From an uncultured Psychroserpens sp. (lineage in GTDB: Bacteria; Bacteroidota; Bacteroidia; Flavobacteriales; Flavobacteriaceae), in NCBI GenBank assembly GCA_947489585.1, contig CANLEE010000005.1:186001-250000 (forward strand): DNA of 64,000 nucleotides. Direction: 5' to 3'. Below the pieces are notes generated by a model that was not told the DNA's origin, searched no databases, and saw only the letters and a program-made list of their open reading frames with translations. Position 1 is the first letter of the stretch; the number at the start of each line of letters is the position of its first letter. Positions 28,417 through 37,939 of the stretch are shown in pieces. Position numbers and translations under genes: made by a program.

Positions 28417-28983
28417 ATGAAAAAATTTCTAATCGTTGGGCTAGGCAATATTGGTGATAAATATGCCAATACAAGACATAATATTGGATTTAAGGTTTTA
28501 GACGCGCTCGTTGAAAAAGAAGACCTTAAATTTGAAACTCAAAAACTTGGAGATTTAACAACCTATAAATTTAAAGGTCGAACATTTATACTTTTAAAAC
28601 CAAGTACTTATATGAATTTGAGTGGAAAAGCCGTACTGTATTGGTTAACAAAAGAAAAAGTCCCTTTAGAAAATTTACTTGTTATTACTGATGACCTTAA
28701 TCTTCCCTTCGGAAATATTAGATTAAAGACTAAAGGTAGCGATGGTGGACATAATGGGCTCAAAGATATTCAGCATAAACTACAAACAACAAAGTACAAC
28801 AGGTTTAGATTTGGTATCAGTGATGAATTTAGCAAAGGCAGACAAGTTGATTATGTCTTAGGAGAATGGACTGATGACGAATACGAAAAACTACCAGAGC
28901 GATTAGATAAATCTATCGAACTTATAAAATCATTCGGTACCGCAGGTATAAACAATACCATGAATACCTTTAATGGAAAATAA
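28417..28983 (+). CDS. pth: Peptidyl-tRNA hydrolase
   Basis: Releases tRNA from prematurely terminated peptidyl-tRNA. The 188 residues show the signature residues: N and H in GLGN.G..Y..TRHNIGF, the STYMNLSG motif, the catalytic Asp in DDLNLPFG, and GGHNGL. It stands alone between the rplY terminator and a perfect terminator that it shares with the convergent protease gene. Confidence 0.97.
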   Translation: MKKFLIVGLGNIGDKYANTRHNIGFKVLDALVEKEDLKFETQKLGDLTTYKFKGRTFILLKPSTYMNLSGKAVLYWLTKEKVPLENLLVITDDLNLPFGNIRLKTKGSDGGHNGLKDIQHKLQTTKYNRFRFGISDEFSKGRQVDYVLGEWTDDEYEKLPERLDKSIELIKSFGTAGINNTMNTFNGK

Positions 28984-29013
28984 AAAAGGAGCGGCAATTG
29001 CCGCTCCTTTTTT
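28982..29013. terminator. Bidirectional terminator between pth and protease gene
   Basis: A perfect palindrome, AAAAAAGGAGCGGCA followed by its complement TGCCGCTCCTTTTTT. It gives a GC-rich stem with A and T runs on both sides, so it can serve both convergent genes. Confidence 0.95.
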
Positions 29014-29036
29014 ATTTATAAATTATTGAGTAATAC

Positions 29037-31076
29037 TTACTCTACAATTATTTTCTTAGTAGTTGTATTTGGACCATCACTTACAGTAACTAGATACATT
29101 CCAGACTGAACATTGTTTAGTCTAACTACTTCACTAAAATCTGAAGTATTAGTATACGTATTATTAAAAATTCGTCGCCCTCTAATATCAAATACACCAA
29201 CATTGATGTCCTGATTAGAAGCAGAATTCAAGTTAATAGTAAACTCACCTTTATTAGGATTAGGGAAAATTGAAAATTCTCCTAGTGTATTTTCATCTAT
29301 TGATAATGAACTATCAGCACAAATCTCAACAGTAAACTCATTAACGGTACCTCCATCTTGGTTAGTATCATCAGCAACTGTCAAAATCCAATCACCTGCA
29401 GACATTTCTCCATTAAGGGTTGATAAGTCACCTTCAGGTATAAATGTACCTGTAAAAGGAGCTGATCCTGCTGTAATAGACGTTGCTGCGTCTTGGTCAA
29501 AAACAGTATTTGTATAGTTTGCAGTGTTATTTGCACCATTATCTGAAGTCAATTCTACAACAGTTCCATTTGGACTTGTTAAGGTTATATCTAAATCATT
29601 AACCCATGTATGAGTTATATCAATAGTCACATTAACATCTAAAATTGCCACGTCTTCAGCAACATTAACAGTAGATGTAACTGTTGGTGTTCCAGAAGCT
29701 GAAATAGAAATTGGAGTATCTGTAGCAGTATAACTCGTACATGCTACACAATTATTAGCTAAGGTAACATCAATTGATTTTGTAATCGAATTAGAAGTTC
29801 CAGTAACTGTAATTGTATAGTCTCCAAGAGCACTTCCCAATAGATTACCTATCGTCATTGTAAAAGTTCCGGGAGCATTAAGAGATGTAGGACTAAAAGT
29901 CACTGTTGTTCCAGCTGGTTCGCCTGAAGCTGAAAAAGTTGTGGTTTCACCAAAATCCATTATAGTAGAATAAGAGAAAGAAAACACAGCCTCAGTATCT
30001 GAATCTGGGCAAGTAGAGATTTCATCTTCATCTGCCGCAATATTAAAGTCTGGAACTGGAGGATCACAAACACCTGGCTTAATCGCTGGTGCAATCACAC
30101 TTGAGATATAAGCATCAACAGCAGCCATTTGTTGTGGTGTAAACATGTACATACAAGCATCATTTACATAATCCATGTAGTTCATAGATAATATATTTTG
30201 AGTAGGGTTACAAGCCGTTAAAGATCCAGCTGCAGGGCAATTATAAGTTTCTTGACCTGTATTTGGCGTATCTGTAAAACCGTCATCTGTAGCACATGAT
30301 GGGCCTCCTGGACCCCATGGGTGAGCTAAAGTATAAAAATGCCCGAGTTCATGAGTTACTGTACGACCAAGATTAAATGGCGCTCCTGGTACAATACCTG
30401 ATCCAGGACATCCAGAACCTGTACTAAAAGCTCCTAAATTCATAACAACAGCTCCTCCATTTGCTAAACTTCCTCCTCCTGGAGAGTAGCCTAAAAGACC
30501 AGCTCCAATATTTTTAACTACAAAGTTCATATAACCTATCCAATTGGCATCTTGCTCAGGAAAACCAGATCCATTTGCAAAGTTATATCCAACAGTTACT
30601 GCAGGTTCTCCTTCAAGTAATTCTGGATCCACACCTGGTGGATGATTAGATACTGCTAAACAAAATTGAATGTTAGCTGCTCCAGGCTGTAAACCAGGGT
30701 AGAAAGCACTTGCTCCTGCCCATTGAGAGATATCTGCGTTTGTGGCAGTATAATCTGCATTTAAAATATCTACTTGTGCTTGAGCTAATGCAACTAAACA
30801 TTCTCTATCTGCTTCATTTCCTGAAGGAAAGTGTACGGCAACTGGTATTACAATAGTTCCACCGCCTCGTTGACTAAAATCACCATTAGCTCTTCTTTCA
30901 AGCTCGGCTTGAAATTTTAGTTGATTCGCCTTATGTTCTTTTGCAAACACGGGGTCTTTTAGTGCCTCTTCCATATACTCATCTGTAGCACATGTTCTGT
31001 TTTGAGAATAACTACTCACAGTACATACCAGCATAAGTAATGCAAGGATTGATTTAAAAGTAAAGTTCTTTTTCAT
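29037..31076 (-). CDS. Secreted M43 (pappalysin-like) metalloprotease with T9SS tail
   Basis: A 679-aa secreted zinc protease. Its domain order is a signal peptide (ILALLMLVCTVSSYSQ), a short propeptide, then an M43B/cytophagalysin catalytic domain with HELGHFYTLAHPWG (HExxHxxGxxH type) and a downstream SMNYMDY Met-turn. A beta-rich linker, a proprotein-convertase P domain (about residues 460-590; HTWVNDLDITLTSPNGT ... GDWILTVADDTNQDGG) and a C-terminal T9SS type A sorting domain (FSIFPNPNKGEFTINL ... GMYLVTVSDG ... KKIIVE) follow. The tail means export through the type IX system, with release or surface anchoring. It probably cuts extracellular proteins. It is monocistronic. Confidence 0.95.
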   Translation of the reverse strand: MKKNFTFKSILALLMLVCTVSSYSQNRTCATDEYMEEALKDPVFAKEHKANQLKFQAELERRANGDFSQRGGGTIVIPVAVHFPSGNEADRECLVALAQAQVDILNADYTATNADISQWAGASAFYPGLQPGAANIQFCLAVSNHPPGVDPELLEGEPAVTVGYNFANGSGFPEQDANWIGYMNFVVKNIGAGLLGYSPGGGSLANGGAVVMNLGAFSTGSGCPGSGIVPGAPFNLGRTVTHELGHFYTLAHPWGPGGPSCATDDGFTDTPNTGQETYNCPAAGSLTACNPTQNILSMNYMDYVNDACMYMFTPQQMAAVDAYISSVIAPAIKPGVCDPPVPDFNIAADEDEISTCPDSDTEAVFSFSYSTIMDFGETTTFSASGEPAGTTVTFSPTSLNAPGTFTMTIGNLLGSALGDYTITVTGTSNSITKSIDVTLANNCVACTSYTATDTPISISASGTPTVTSTVNVAEDVAILDVNVTIDITHTWVNDLDITLTSPNGTVVELTSDNGANNTANYTNTVFDQDAATSITAGSAPFTGTFIPEGDLSTLNGEMSAGDWILTVADDTNQDGGTVNEFTVEICADSSLSIDENTLGEFSIFPNPNKGEFTINLNSASNQDINVGVFDIRGRRIFNNTYTNTSDFSEVVRLNNVQSGMYLVTVSDGPNTTTKKIIVE

Positions 31077-31120
31077 AAAATGGTTGTATTAATTTAAAAG
31101 TAATTTTTTTAAAATGTTAC

Positions 31121-31128
31121 CAAATCTA
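31121..31128 (-). promoter_or_regulatory. -7 promoter element for the M43 protease
   Basis: The minus strand reads TAGATTTG, a full match to TAnnTTTG, 45 nt upstream of the protease ATG. A small AAGCAT-T6-ATGCTT dyad (31138-31155) lies where the -33 element is expected. Confidence 0.5.
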
Positions 31129-31250
31129 ATGAAAATCAAGCATTTTTTTATGCTTTCTTTAACAAAAAAAAGATTTTTAACCACTAGAAAGTTAGTCTGT
31201 CATTATATAATTGATGATTTTATCCTTAAAAATTAATAATAATCTTAAAG

Positions 31251-31280
31251 TTGGCCTTTTTTTTATTGATTATATGTTTA
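31251..31280 (+). promoter_or_regulatory. Candidate promoter for ribF
   Basis: TTG at 31251-31253 is followed by a 19-nt spacer and TATGTTTA (31273-31280), which matches TAnnTTTG except at the last base. It lies 27 nt before the ribF start. Confidence 0.55.
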
Positions 31281-31306
31281 TCGCTATTTTTACCAAAAAT
31301 TAGGGA

Positions 31307-32236
31307 TTGAATTCAAATACCTCAAATAAAATACTCAAAAATGGTTCAGTAATTACTATAGGCACCTTTGATGGTGTACATATAGGTCATCAAAAAATTA
31401 TTGAACGCTTAGTCAAAACTGGAAAGGTAAAACATTTAAGATCTTTGGTTTTAACATTTTTCCCCCATCCCAGAATGGTATTACAACCCGATTTTAAAAT
31501 GCAACTTCTGCACACTATTGAAGAACGTCAAGACATCTTATCTCAATTTGGTTTAAACGAATTGGTTGTAAAAGAATTCACCAAAGAATTTGCAAATCTA
31601 TCTGCTCATGACTATGTCAAAAAAGTTCTTGTAGATGAACTCAACGCCAAACACATTATTATTGGTTATGATCATCATTTTGGAAAAAATCGAACTGCAA
31701 ATATAAATGATCTGAAATCTTTTGGTGAACAATTTGGTTTTACGGTCGAAGAAATTTCTGCTCAAGATATTGCCGACGTTGCTGTAAGCTCAACCAAAAT
31801 AAGACAAGCACTTTTAGAAGGTAATATTAAAACCGCCAATTCGTTTTTAGGCTATCCTTATTTTTTAACTGGTAAGGTTATTAAAGGAAAAGGAATTGGT
31901 AAAACTATAAAATTTCCAACAGCTAATATAGCAGTTGAAAAAACGTACAAACTTATCCCAAAAAATGGTGTTTATGTTATAACATCTAAAATTAATAATA
32001 CATCTGTTTTTGGAATGATGAACATTGGAACCAATCCAACATTTAATGAGACAAAACAGTCTATTGAAGTACATTTCTTAAATATAAATGAAGACCTTTA
32101 CGATACGATATTAAAAATTGAAATTTTATATCGCTTGCGAGATGAACAAAAATTTGAATCGATAAAATTGCTTCAAACCCAACTTGAAAATGACAAAATC
32201 AATGCTATAACATATATACAAAAGTATCATGAATAA
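31307..32236 (+). CDS. ribF: Bifunctional riboflavin kinase/FAD synthetase
   Basis: Makes FMN and FAD from riboflavin. The N-terminal FAD synthetase half has TIGTFDGVHIGHQKII and IIIGYDHHFGKNR. The C-terminal kinase half has GKGIGKTIKFPTANI and VYVITSKI..... GMMNIGTNPTF. Only TTG at 31307 is possible as an upstream start: a TAG stop sits 3 nt before that codon boundary and no ATG occurs before the catalytic motif. Total length is 309 aa, normal for the family. The 3' end overlaps the HTTM gene by 8 nt. Confidence 0.95.
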   Translation: MNSNTSNKILKNGSVITIGTFDGVHIGHQKIIERLVKTGKVKHLRSLVLTFFPHPRMVLQPDFKMQLLHTIEERQDILSQFGLNELVVKEFTKEFANLSAHDYVKKVLVDELNAKHIIIGYDHHFGKNRTANINDLKSFGEQFGFTVEEISAQDIADVAVSSTKIRQALLEGNIKTANSFLGYPYFLTGKVIKGKGIGKTIKFPTANIAVEKTYKLIPKNGVYVITSKINNTSVFGMMNIGTNPTFNETKQSIEVHFLNINEDLYDTILKIEILYRLRDEQKFESIKLLQTQLENDKINAITYIQKYHE

Positions 32237-33551
32237 GTTTCTGTTTAGACATATTGATAATAGTTCGCTTGTTGTTTTCAGGATCTTTTTTGGTGCATTA
32301 ATTTTTTTAGAAAGTGTTGGAGCTATTTTCACTGGTTGGCTAAGGCGCACATTAATCGAACCCCAATTTACATTCAACTTTATTGGATTTGATTGGTTAC
32401 AACCACTTCCTGGCAAATGGATGTATGTATACTACATTGTTATGGGACTTATGGGGATTTTTGTAATGCTAGGTTATAAATATAAAATTAGCATGTTAAG
32501 CTTTACACTCCTGTGGTCTGCAACTTACTTCATGCAAAAATCGTCCTACAATAATCATTATTATTTTTTAATGATTTTAAGTGCTATTATGGTCATATTA
32601 CCGGCTCATAAATATGCGTCTATCGATGCTAAAAATGATTCTAATATTAAAAGCATCTCGATGCCTAATTGGTGTCGTTGGGTATTTATCATTCAACTTT
32701 TTATTTTATATACTTATGCATCAATAGCAAAACTATATCCCGATTGGCTAGATTTGTCGGTTCCAGAATTATTGATGAAAGCTAAAGAAAACTACGCTTT
32801 AATTGGAAATGTGCTTCAATATAAATTTATGCATTATTTAGTGGCATATGGTGGCATTCTATTTGATGGGCTCATTATTCCATTATTACTTTGGAAACGG
32901 ACACGCAAAATCGCTTTTTTTGCTTCTATTTTCTTTCATTTATTTAATTCTGTTGTTTTTCAAGTTGGTATATTTCCGTATTTATCATTAGCATTTGCTG
33001 TATTCTTTTTTGAACCAAGAATCATTCAAAAGCTGTTTTTAAAACAGAAGCCTATATATGACGGAAACAAAATAGATGTTCCAAATTATGCTAGTACATT
33101 TAAAGGCATATTTATATTGTATTTTATAGTTCAAATCGCTTTGCCTTTGCGGCATCATTTTATAACTGATGATGTCCTTTGGACTGAAGAAGGCCATCGA
33201 ATGTCCTGGCGAATGATGTTGCGTTCTAAAAGAGGAAATACTAGTTTTAAAGTTGTCGATAAGGCTACAAATAAAGTTACAAAAGTAAGACTCCGAGAAT
33301 ATCTCACAGGAAAACAAATGCGTTCTGTAAGTGCAAAACCTGATTTCATGTGGCAATTTGCACAACGTTTAAAAGATATCTATGCCGAAAAAGGAATTGA
33401 TATTGAAGTCTACGTATCCTCTTATATAAGAGTAAATGGAAAGCCTAGTAAACAACTTATTGACCCAGAAGTTGATCTTGCCAATGAAGAATGGAATCAT
33501 TTTAAACATCACGATTGGATTTTACCGTCAAATCAAGACGAGAATAACTGA
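32229..33551 (+). CDS. HTTM-domain membrane protein (gamma-carboxylase-like)
   Basis: A 440-aa polytopic membrane protein with a transmembrane domain of the HTTM / vitamin K-dependent gamma-carboxylase family. It shows LVVFRIFFGALIFLES, NNHYYFLMILSAIMVILPAHK, VFIIQLFILYTYASIAKLYPDWL, AFFASIFFHLFNSVVFQVG and FPYLSLAFAVFFFEPR. The C-terminal 130 residues form a soluble beta-rich domain (WRMMLRSKRG.TSFKVVDK). Bacterial members are of unknown substrate. It overlaps ribF by 8 nt and is therefore co-expressed with it. Confidence 0.85.
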   Translation: MNKFLFRHIDNSSLVVFRIFFGALIFLESVGAIFTGWLRRTLIEPQFTFNFIGFDWLQPLPGKWMYVYYIVMGLMGIFVMLGYKYKISMLSFTLLWSATYFMQKSSYNNHYYFLMILSAIMVILPAHKYASIDAKNDSNIKSISMPNWCRWVFIIQLFILYTYASIAKLYPDWLDLSVPELLMKAKENYALIGNVLQYKFMHYLVAYGGILFDGLIIPLLLWKRTRKIAFFASIFFHLFNSVVFQVGIFPYLSLAFAVFFFEPRIIQKLFLKQKPIYDGNKIDVPNYASTFKGIFILYFIVQIALPLRHHFITDDVLWTEEGHRMSWRMMLRSKRGNTSFKVVDKATNKVTKVRLREYLTGKQMRSVSAKPDFMWQFAQRLKDIYAEKGIDIEVYVSSYIRVNGKPSKQLIDPEVDLANEEWNHFKHHDWILPSNQDENN

Positions 33552-33625
33552 CAATTTATTAAATTTGGCGTTTCAAAATACACATCTTTGTACATTACAT
33601 TGATGTATTAATATAGAAACATACC

Positions 33626-34894
33626 ATGTTACAAGTAGCATTTATTAGAGATCATAAAGAAGAGGTCATCGAACGTTTAAAAAAACGAAATATTGATGCA
33701 TCTCAAATGGTTGAAGATGTCATCATTCTTGATGAAAAAAGAAGGCAGTTACAAACTCAATTGGACAATACTAGTGCTGAATTAAATAGTATTTCTAAAG
33801 AAATTGGTGATCTCTATAAATCTGGAAAAGCAGCAGAAGCAAATGTTTTAAAAGAAAAAACCGCACAACTTAAAAACGACAAAGCAGCTTTAAGTGGTGA
33901 ACTAGATACTAAGGCTGACGAACTAATAACACTACTTTATAAAATTCCTAATGTACCTCATCCATCAGTTCCAGCTGGAAACTCAGATGAAGACAATGAA
34001 GAAATTTACACTGAAGGTAATATTCCAAAACTTCATGATAATGCTTTGCCACATTGGGAATTGGCTAAGAAATATGATATCATCGATTTTGAACTAGGTA
34101 ATAAAATTACTGGATCAGGTTTTCCAGTCTATAAAGGAAAAGGTGCCCGATTACAACGTGCATTAATTGCTTATTTTTTAGATAAAAATATAGCTGCAGG
34201 CTATACTGAATATCAATTACCACACCTCGTAAATGAAGCCTCTTGTTATGGCACTGGTCAATTACCAGACAAAGAAGGGCAAATGTACCATGACTCTCGT
34301 GATGATTTATATTTAATCCCTACTGCTGAAGTTCCTGGAACTAATGTGTTTAGAGATGTGTTATTAGCAGAAAGTGATTTGCCTATTGGAATCACAGGAT
34401 ATACACCGTGCTTTAGACGTGAAGCTGGTAGCTATGGAGCCCACGTACGTGGATTAAATAGACTACATCAATTTGATAAAGTTGAAATTATTCGTGTGGA
34501 ACATCCTGAGAATTCTTACAACGCTTTTAATGGCATGATTGATCATGTAAAAGGCATTTTAAATGAATTAAAGTTACCTTATAGAATTTTACGTTTATGT
34601 GGTGGAGATACGGGGTTTCCTTCTGCAATGACTTATGATTTTGAAGTATTCTCTACAGCCCAAGACCGCTGGTTAGAAATTTCAAGCGTTTCTAATTTTG
34701 AATCTTACCAAGCAAATCGTTTACGCTTACGTTTTAAAAACAAAAATGGTAAAAATGAATTAGCGCATACTCTAAATGGAAGCTCATTAGCACTACCTAG
34801 AGTCTTAGCTGGTATTTTGGAGAACTATCAAACTGAAGATGGCATCCAAATACCTGAGGTTTTGATTCCTTATACAGGATTCGATAAAATTTAA
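33626..34894 (+). CDS. serS: Seryl-tRNA synthetase
   Basis: Charges tRNA-Ser. The 422 residues have the class II layout. An N-terminal antiparallel coiled-coil arm covers about 25-100. Motif 2 is TPCFRREAGSYGAHVRGLNRLHQFDKVEI. The serine-binding TAEVPGTN segment and the motif 3 region with SLALPRVLAGILENYQ are present. It is preceded by CATCTTTG (33584-33591), a near match to the -7 consensus. Length and domains are complete. Confidence 0.97.
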   Translation: MLQVAFIRDHKEEVIERLKKRNIDASQMVEDVIILDEKRRQLQTQLDNTSAELNSISKEIGDLYKSGKAAEANVLKEKTAQLKNDKAALSGELDTKADELITLLYKIPNVPHPSVPAGNSDEDNEEIYTEGNIPKLHDNALPHWELAKKYDIIDFELGNKITGSGFPVYKGKGARLQRALIAYFLDKNIAAGYTEYQLPHLVNEASCYGTGQLPDKEGQMYHDSRDDLYLIPTAEVPGTNVFRDVLLAESDLPIGITGYTPCFRREAGSYGAHVRGLNRLHQFDKVEIIRVEHPENSYNAFNGMIDHVKGILNELKLPYRILRLCGGDTGFPSAMTYDFEVFSTAQDRWLEISSVSNFESYQANRLRLRFKNKNGKNELAHTLNGSSLALPRVLAGILENYQTEDGIQIPEVLIPYTGFDKI

Positions 34895-35031
34895 ATTTGT
34901 AAGAATTTTACTATTATTTATCGTTTAAATGCTAAAAAATGACGTTGTTCAACGATTTTTTGACATTTTTCTTTGTTTTTTAATTTATAATTATGATGTT
35001 AGTATTCCCAATAAGAACTAACCTACTTATT

Positions 35032-35100
35032 ATGAAAAATATAAAACGCCTAGTATTGCTAGTGACATTAATTGTCATGGCAAGTAAAGTCTTTTTTTAA
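35032..35100 (+). CDS. Possible 22-aa hydrophobic peptide
   Basis: ATG at 35032 opens 22 codons (MKNIKRLVLLVTLIVMAS followed by KVFF) and ends at TAA 35100. The peptide has a basic start and one hydrophobic helix, like a small membrane peptide. It sits alone in the 413-nt gap 34895-35307 and is followed 97 nt later by a strong terminator, so an independent transcript is plausible. There is no homology evidence. It could instead be part of the serS 3' region or of a small RNA. Confidence 0.35.
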   Translation: MKNIKRLVLLVTLIVMASKVFF

Positions 35101-35196
35101 TAAATAAGGACATTATAAACGAACCTAAAAAAGCCATAGCAGAATAACTGAATCATTTTGTAAAGAATAGATTAATAGCACATTTATTTTGTTGGT

Positions 35197-35228
35197 AATG
35201 CCTGAACTTACGTTTAGGCATTTTTTTT
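35197..35228 (+). terminator. Intrinsic terminator in the serS-TPR gap
   Basis: AATGCCTGAAC pairs with GTTTAGGCATT (11 bp with one G-U, loop TTAC) and is followed by eight T. It lies 303 nt after the serS stop, unusually far for a serS terminator. This favours a separate small transcript in the gap. Confidence 0.9.
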
Positions 35229-35307
35229 GCTGTTTAACGAATTAATTATAAAAACATTCACAATATCTCGTAATTGCATTTGTTATATTTACATAAATTA
35301 AATAAAT

Positions 35308-37083
35308 ATGCGTCGTTTTTTAATCATTCTAACATTATTTAGCTGTGGGCTTATCTTTTCGCAAAGCGAACAATTAGCCGATGATTACTTTAAACGTGGT
35401 GAATTTGAAAAAGCACTTTTATCTTATCAAAAACTAAACGAAAAGAAAAAAAGCTCAAAATACATCTATAAGATTATTGAAACACTTCAGCAATTAGAAC
35501 GCTATGATGAAGCGCAAGCTGTTATCTTACAACGTATGAAAGAAATCAATTATCCTGGACTTATCGTTGAATTAGGCTATAACTATCAACTAAAAGACAG
35601 CATCGATTTAGCCAATACATACTATAAAGATGCCATTCTTAAAATAGCAGAAAAACCAACCTACACTTATGGAATTGCCAAAAAATTTGAAGATCATTCA
35701 CTTTTAGAGCAAGCCTTAGAAGCCTACAAAAAAGGAATGGAAATCAATCCAGAACTCAATTTCAATATGCAAATGGCTCGTATCTATGGCGAACAAGGTA
35801 ACATTGAATTACTTTTTTCTAACTATCTCGATTATATAGAAGCTAAACCCAGTTTTCAAAGTAATGCTAAACGCGTGTTTAGTGATTTCATTTCAGAAAA
35901 TAAAGAGAGTGAAAATAATCTTATTTTAAGAAAACTACTTCTCAAAAAACTGCAATCAAATCCAGAGCCATATTGGTACGATTTATTGAGTTGGTTGTTT
36001 ATTCAACAAAAAGAATACAATAAAGCCTTTACTCAAGAAAAAGCTTTATATCGTCGAACGCGTGAAAGTTTAAGTCGTGTTTTAGACTTGGCACTCACAA
36101 CGGTTAAAGAAAAAGAACAAGACATTGCCAATTCTATTTTTGAATTTGTTTTAGAAAACTCTCAAGATATTGATACTAGATTAACAGCACACCAATATAT
36201 GCTTGACATAGAAATTGATAACGCAGATAAATCACAACTCGATGATATTGATGAAAAATTCAACGCGCTTTTTGAGCAATATGGTAAATATGAACAAACT
36301 ATTGCTTTACAAATTGCATACGGCGATTTTCTTGCTTTCCACAAACATGAACCTAAAATTGCAAGTGAATTCTTAAAAAAGAGCCTAGACTTGCAGTTGT
36401 CAACATTTCAGGAAGCAACTGTAAAACTGAAATTAGGAGACATTCTAGTATTTCAAGAGCGTTTTAATGAGGCTTTAATTTACTATACGCAAATTCAAGC
36501 TAATCTTAAAAATAGCACCATTTCTCAAGAAGCCCGATTTAAAGTTGCAAAAACAAGTTACTATAAAGGTGATTTTGAATGGGCAGAATCACAATTAAAA
36601 ATCTTAAAATCATCTACGTCTCAATTAATTGCCAATGATGCTTTAGAATTGAAACTACTTATTGCAGATAATAAAGATGAAGATTCGTTACAAACCGCTT
36701 TGAAATTATACTCAAAAGCTGATTTAATGTCGTTTCAAAATAAAAACGAAGAAGCCATTGCGCTCTTAGATAAAATCTTAACCGAACATAAAGGTGAAAC
36801 TATAGAAGATCAAGCCTTATATATGCAAGCCAAATTATTTGAAAAAACGAAACAAATAGATAAAGCAGTAGCTAGTTATGAATACATCATTGCTAACTAT
36901 AGAGATGAAATTCTAGCCGATGACGCTTTATACTTCTTAGCCGAACTCTACCAAAACCAATTGGGTTTGCCAGAAAAAGCTAAAGAGCTATACGATAACA
37001 TCATCTTTAATCATCAAGACAGTATTTACTTTATCGAAGCTAGAAAACGCTTTAGGAGACTACGTGGTGATGCGATAAATTAA
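35308..37083 (+). CDS. Secreted TPR-repeat protein
   Basis: A 591-aa periplasmic or outer-membrane-associated repeat protein with a signal peptide (LIILTLFSCGLIFSQ). It is made almost entirely of tetratricopeptide-type helix pairs (for example LADDYFKRGEFEKALLSYQKL, ALEAYKKGMEINPELN, DQALYMQAKLFEKTKQIDKAVASYEYI, ADDALYFLAELYQNQLGLPEKAKELYDNII). The last repeats resemble those of YbgF/BamD-like scaffolds. It probably serves as a protein-interaction platform. It leads a run of small genes ending with rsmA and mgtE. Confidence 0.85.
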   Translation: MRRFLIILTLFSCGLIFSQSEQLADDYFKRGEFEKALLSYQKLNEKKKSSKYIYKIIETLQQLERYDEAQAVILQRMKEINYPGLIVELGYNYQLKDSIDLANTYYKDAILKIAEKPTYTYGIAKKFEDHSLLEQALEAYKKGMEINPELNFNMQMARIYGEQGNIELLFSNYLDYIEAKPSFQSNAKRVFSDFISENKESENNLILRKLLLKKLQSNPEPYWYDLLSWLFIQQKEYNKAFTQEKALYRRTRESLSRVLDLALTTVKEKEQDIANSIFEFVLENSQDIDTRLTAHQYMLDIEIDNADKSQLDDIDEKFNALFEQYGKYEQTIALQIAYGDFLAFHKHEPKIASEFLKKSLDLQLSTFQEATVKLKLGDILVFQERFNEALIYYTQIQANLKNSTISQEARFKVAKTSYYKGDFEWAESQLKILKSSTSQLIANDALELKLLIADNKDEDSLQTALKLYSKADLMSFQNKNEEAIALLDKILTEHKGETIEDQALYMQAKLFEKTKQIDKAVASYEYIIANYRDEILADDALYFLAELYQNQLGLPEKAKELYDNIIFNHQDSIYFIEARKRFRRLRGDAIN

Positions 37084-37092
37084 CCCTAAAGT

Positions 37093-37605
37093 ATGATAAT
37101 CGCTGAAACTGACCGCCTTCTTCTTTCAAAAATCACAGTAGATGATGCCTCTTTCATTTTAGAATTAATGAATTCTCCTGGTTGGATTACATATATTGGT
37201 GATCGCAATGTAAAAACGATTGAAGAGGCCGCAGCTTATATTGAAAACAATCAACTAAAAGTATATGAAGCCTATGGTTTTGGATATTATAAAGTGCAAC
37301 TAAAAGATGATCACTTAACACCTATTGGTTCTTTTGGATTATTAAAACGTGACGTACTTGATCATGTTGACATTGGTTTTTCATTACTTCCAGAGTATGA
37401 GGGGAAAGGCTATGGTTTTGAAGGTTCAACTGCAATTATGCATCTAGCTAAAACGAAATTCAATATTAAAACAGTGTGTGCCATTACACTTCCAATAAAC
37501 AAACCCTCCATTCATCTTTTGGAAAAATTAGGCTTATCTTACCAAAAAAGAGTAAAACCTTTTGACAACAACGAAGAACTTCTGTTATTTGCAAAAGATT
37601 TATAA
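37093..37605 (+). CDS. GNAT acetyltransferase (RimJ/RimL type)
   Basis: A 170-aa GNAT-fold acetyltransferase. It has the N-terminal 'TDRLLLSKITVDDASFILELMNSPGWITYIGDR' typical of the RimJ/RimL subgroup, an acetyl-CoA-binding segment (LLPEYEGKGYGFEGSTAIMHLA) and the closing NKPSIHLLEKLGLSYQKR helix. The substrate is unknown. It starts 9 nt after the TPR gene stop. Confidence 0.9.
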   Translation: MIIAETDRLLLSKITVDDASFILELMNSPGWITYIGDRNVKTIEEAAAYIENNQLKVYEAYGFGYYKVQLKDDHLTPIGSFGLLKRDVLDHVDIGFSLLPEYEGKGYGFEGSTAIMHLAKTKFNIKTVCAITLPINKPSIHLLEKLGLSYQKRVKPFDNNEELLLFAKDL

Positions 37606-37614
37606 AAATTCATC

Positions 37615-37938
37615 ATGTATATATATAACGTAACGGTCAATGTTGACGATACAATCCACGACGAATGGTTGCTTTGGATTAAAGAACATATTCCTCAAGT
37701 TTTAGCTACCGGAAAATTTGAAAAAGCCACATTAACCAAAGTTTTGGTCGAAGAAGATATGGGAGGGCAAACCTACTCCATTCAATATCGTTCCTATTCT
37801 AGAGAAGCATTAGACGCTTACTATAAAGAAGATGCCGATAAGTTACGTCAAGATGGTTTAATACGTTTTGCAGGAAAATCGCTAGCCTTTAGGACAGAGC
37901 TTCAAATTATAGATGAATACTCCGTAAAATTCAAATAA
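37615..37938 (+). CDS. DUF4286 family protein
   Basis: A 107-aa cytoplasmic protein with the family features [26 protein letters not shown] at the start and [18 protein letters not shown] in the middle. It has the size and a ferredoxin-like pattern of this Bacteroidota family. Function is not known. The spacing is 9 nt after the GNAT gene and 1 nt before rsmA, where flavobacteria commonly keep it. Confidence 0.85.
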   Translation: MYIYNVTVNVDDTIHDEWLLWIKEHIPQVLATGKFEKATLTKVLVEEDMGGQTYSIQYRSYSREALDAYYKEDADKLRQDGLIRFAGKSLAFRTELQIIDEYSVKFK

Positions 37939-37939
37939 C

